Under the pieces are notes generated by a model. The model did not search any database. It had not been told where the DNA came from and saw only the letters and a list, made by a program, of their open reading frames with translations. A program made the position numbers and the translations under genes. Source: Pelobium manganitolerans (GTDB taxonomy: Bacteria > Bacteroidota > Bacteroidia > Sphingobacteriales > Sphingobacteriaceae). From it: 64,000 bases of DNA. This document shows positions 63,668 to 64,000 of the stretch, in pieces (the stretch's first letter is position 1; each line of letters starts with the position of its first letter). The stretch spans positions 159,697-223,696 of the forward strand of contig NZ_MBTA01000030.1 in NCBI RefSeq assembly GCF_003609575.1, in the 5' to 3' direction.

Positions 63668-63756
63668 CACTCCGCAAACGCAAGGTCTGCGGGAGACTGG
63701 AAACAGGGCAGGGAAGGCAGAGAGGGGGCGGCCGGAAAAAAAAATAAAAAATAATT

Positions 63757-63787
63757 TTGGCCGGGAAAAGAAAAAGCTGTATGTTTG
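63757..63787 (+). promoter_or_regulatory. rRNA-type promoter P2
   Basis: TTG (63,757-63,759), a 20-bp spacer and TATGTTTG (63,780-63,787) are a full match to the consensus, 120 bp behind P1. Tandem promoters of this kind are typical of rRNA operons. Confidence 0.75.
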
Positions 63788-63892
63788 CGCCCCGCAACGG
63801 CGGGAACACAGAGATAGAAAACAGGCCCTTCCCGGAGGGGGAGCGGCAGTGAAGATAAAAAAGCGCCGCGCGCAGTGATGCGCCGGACGGAA

Positions 63893-64000
63893 GTTCTTTA
63901 AAAAGATATCATGCAGCGCCGGCGGGCGCCCCGAAAAGGGCGCTCCGCCGGGAGGACAGACAGAACAAACAACAGACAGACAGAGATGTCAGGTCTAACT
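63893..64000 (+). promoter_or_regulatory. rRNA-type leader with boxA-like motif and strong hairpin
   Basis: GTTCTTTAAAAAGAT (from 63,893) resembles the boxA antitermination element before 16S rRNA. It is followed by a very stable stem (CCGGCGGGCGCCC with GGGCGCTCCGCCGG, 63,919-63,951) that could be the processing stalk. The 16S gene would begin beyond the window edge. Confidence 0.6.

Overview
The window looks like chromosome of a Sphingobacteriaceae-type Bacteroidota, close to Pedobacter or Mucilaginibacter. The signs are a SusC/SusD pair, a type IX secretion C-terminal sorting domain, promoters of the TTG-N19/20-TAnnTTTG kind (best seen at an rRNA-type leader at the right edge), few Shine-Dalgarno sequences, and Bacteroidota-specific families such as DUF6520, DUF6266 and DUF5675. 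All family names come from reading the protein sequences; no database search was possible.

Left chromosomal part (1-21 kb). A haem operon (end of hemB, hemL, a two-component pair, a small TPR membrane protein, hemE, hemJ) runs rightward. A leftward block follows: a secreted T9SS cargo protein, a membrane AraC regulator, pheS with a lipoprotein and a TetR regulator, a GH63-like glucosidase, a three-gene PspC/LiaF-like/RDD membrane-stress group, and an SDR. Then come a rightward MlaE/MlaF lipid-transport pair, an rRNA-methyltransferase-like gene and a lipoprotein.

Genomic island (about 21.04-53.96 kb). A 252-bp direct repeat with three mismatches lies at both ends. The right copy contains the 3' end of an intact tRNA-Asp(GTC); the left copy carries only the last 26 nt of that tRNA. 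The repeats are 32,662 bp apart, so this is an island integrated at tRNA-Asp. No integrase is visible, and a mobilisation gene (BfmA/BtgA type) is frameshifted, so it looks stranded. Cargo from left to right: a hipBA module whose hipA is broken around an AbiEii/DUF6922 toxin-antitoxin pair; a DNA phosphorothioation operon (dndCDE) ending in an Mrr-type nuclease; a compact three-gene operon of a dual-GHKL kinase, a REC-domain protein and an unknown protein; an XRE regulator facing a long rod-shaped structured RNA; a TlpA/SusC/SusD uptake group; a MORC-like ATPase-nuclease overlapping a type IIG restriction-modification enzyme; a DUF6520/MauE group with a divergent LytTR regulator; a repeat-rich stretch; and a translationally coupled DUF6266-DUF6266-DUF5675-membrane-membrane cassette.

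Right chromosomal part (54-64 kb). tRNA-Asp and prfA are followed by a secreted beta-rich protein, lpxH, an A-type Fe-S carrier, a split 5'-nucleotidase, dnaA and a prephenate dehydrogenase that resembles the yeast Tyr1 type. The last 1.1 kb holds REP-like palindromes and two tandem rRNA-type promoters with a boxA-like leader; the rRNA genes themselves would lie just beyond the edge.

The most interesting candidates are the dual-GHKL/REC/unknown operon, the structured RNA next to the XRE gene, the reduced Dnd system with an Mrr partner, and the MORC-nuclease/type IIG pair.
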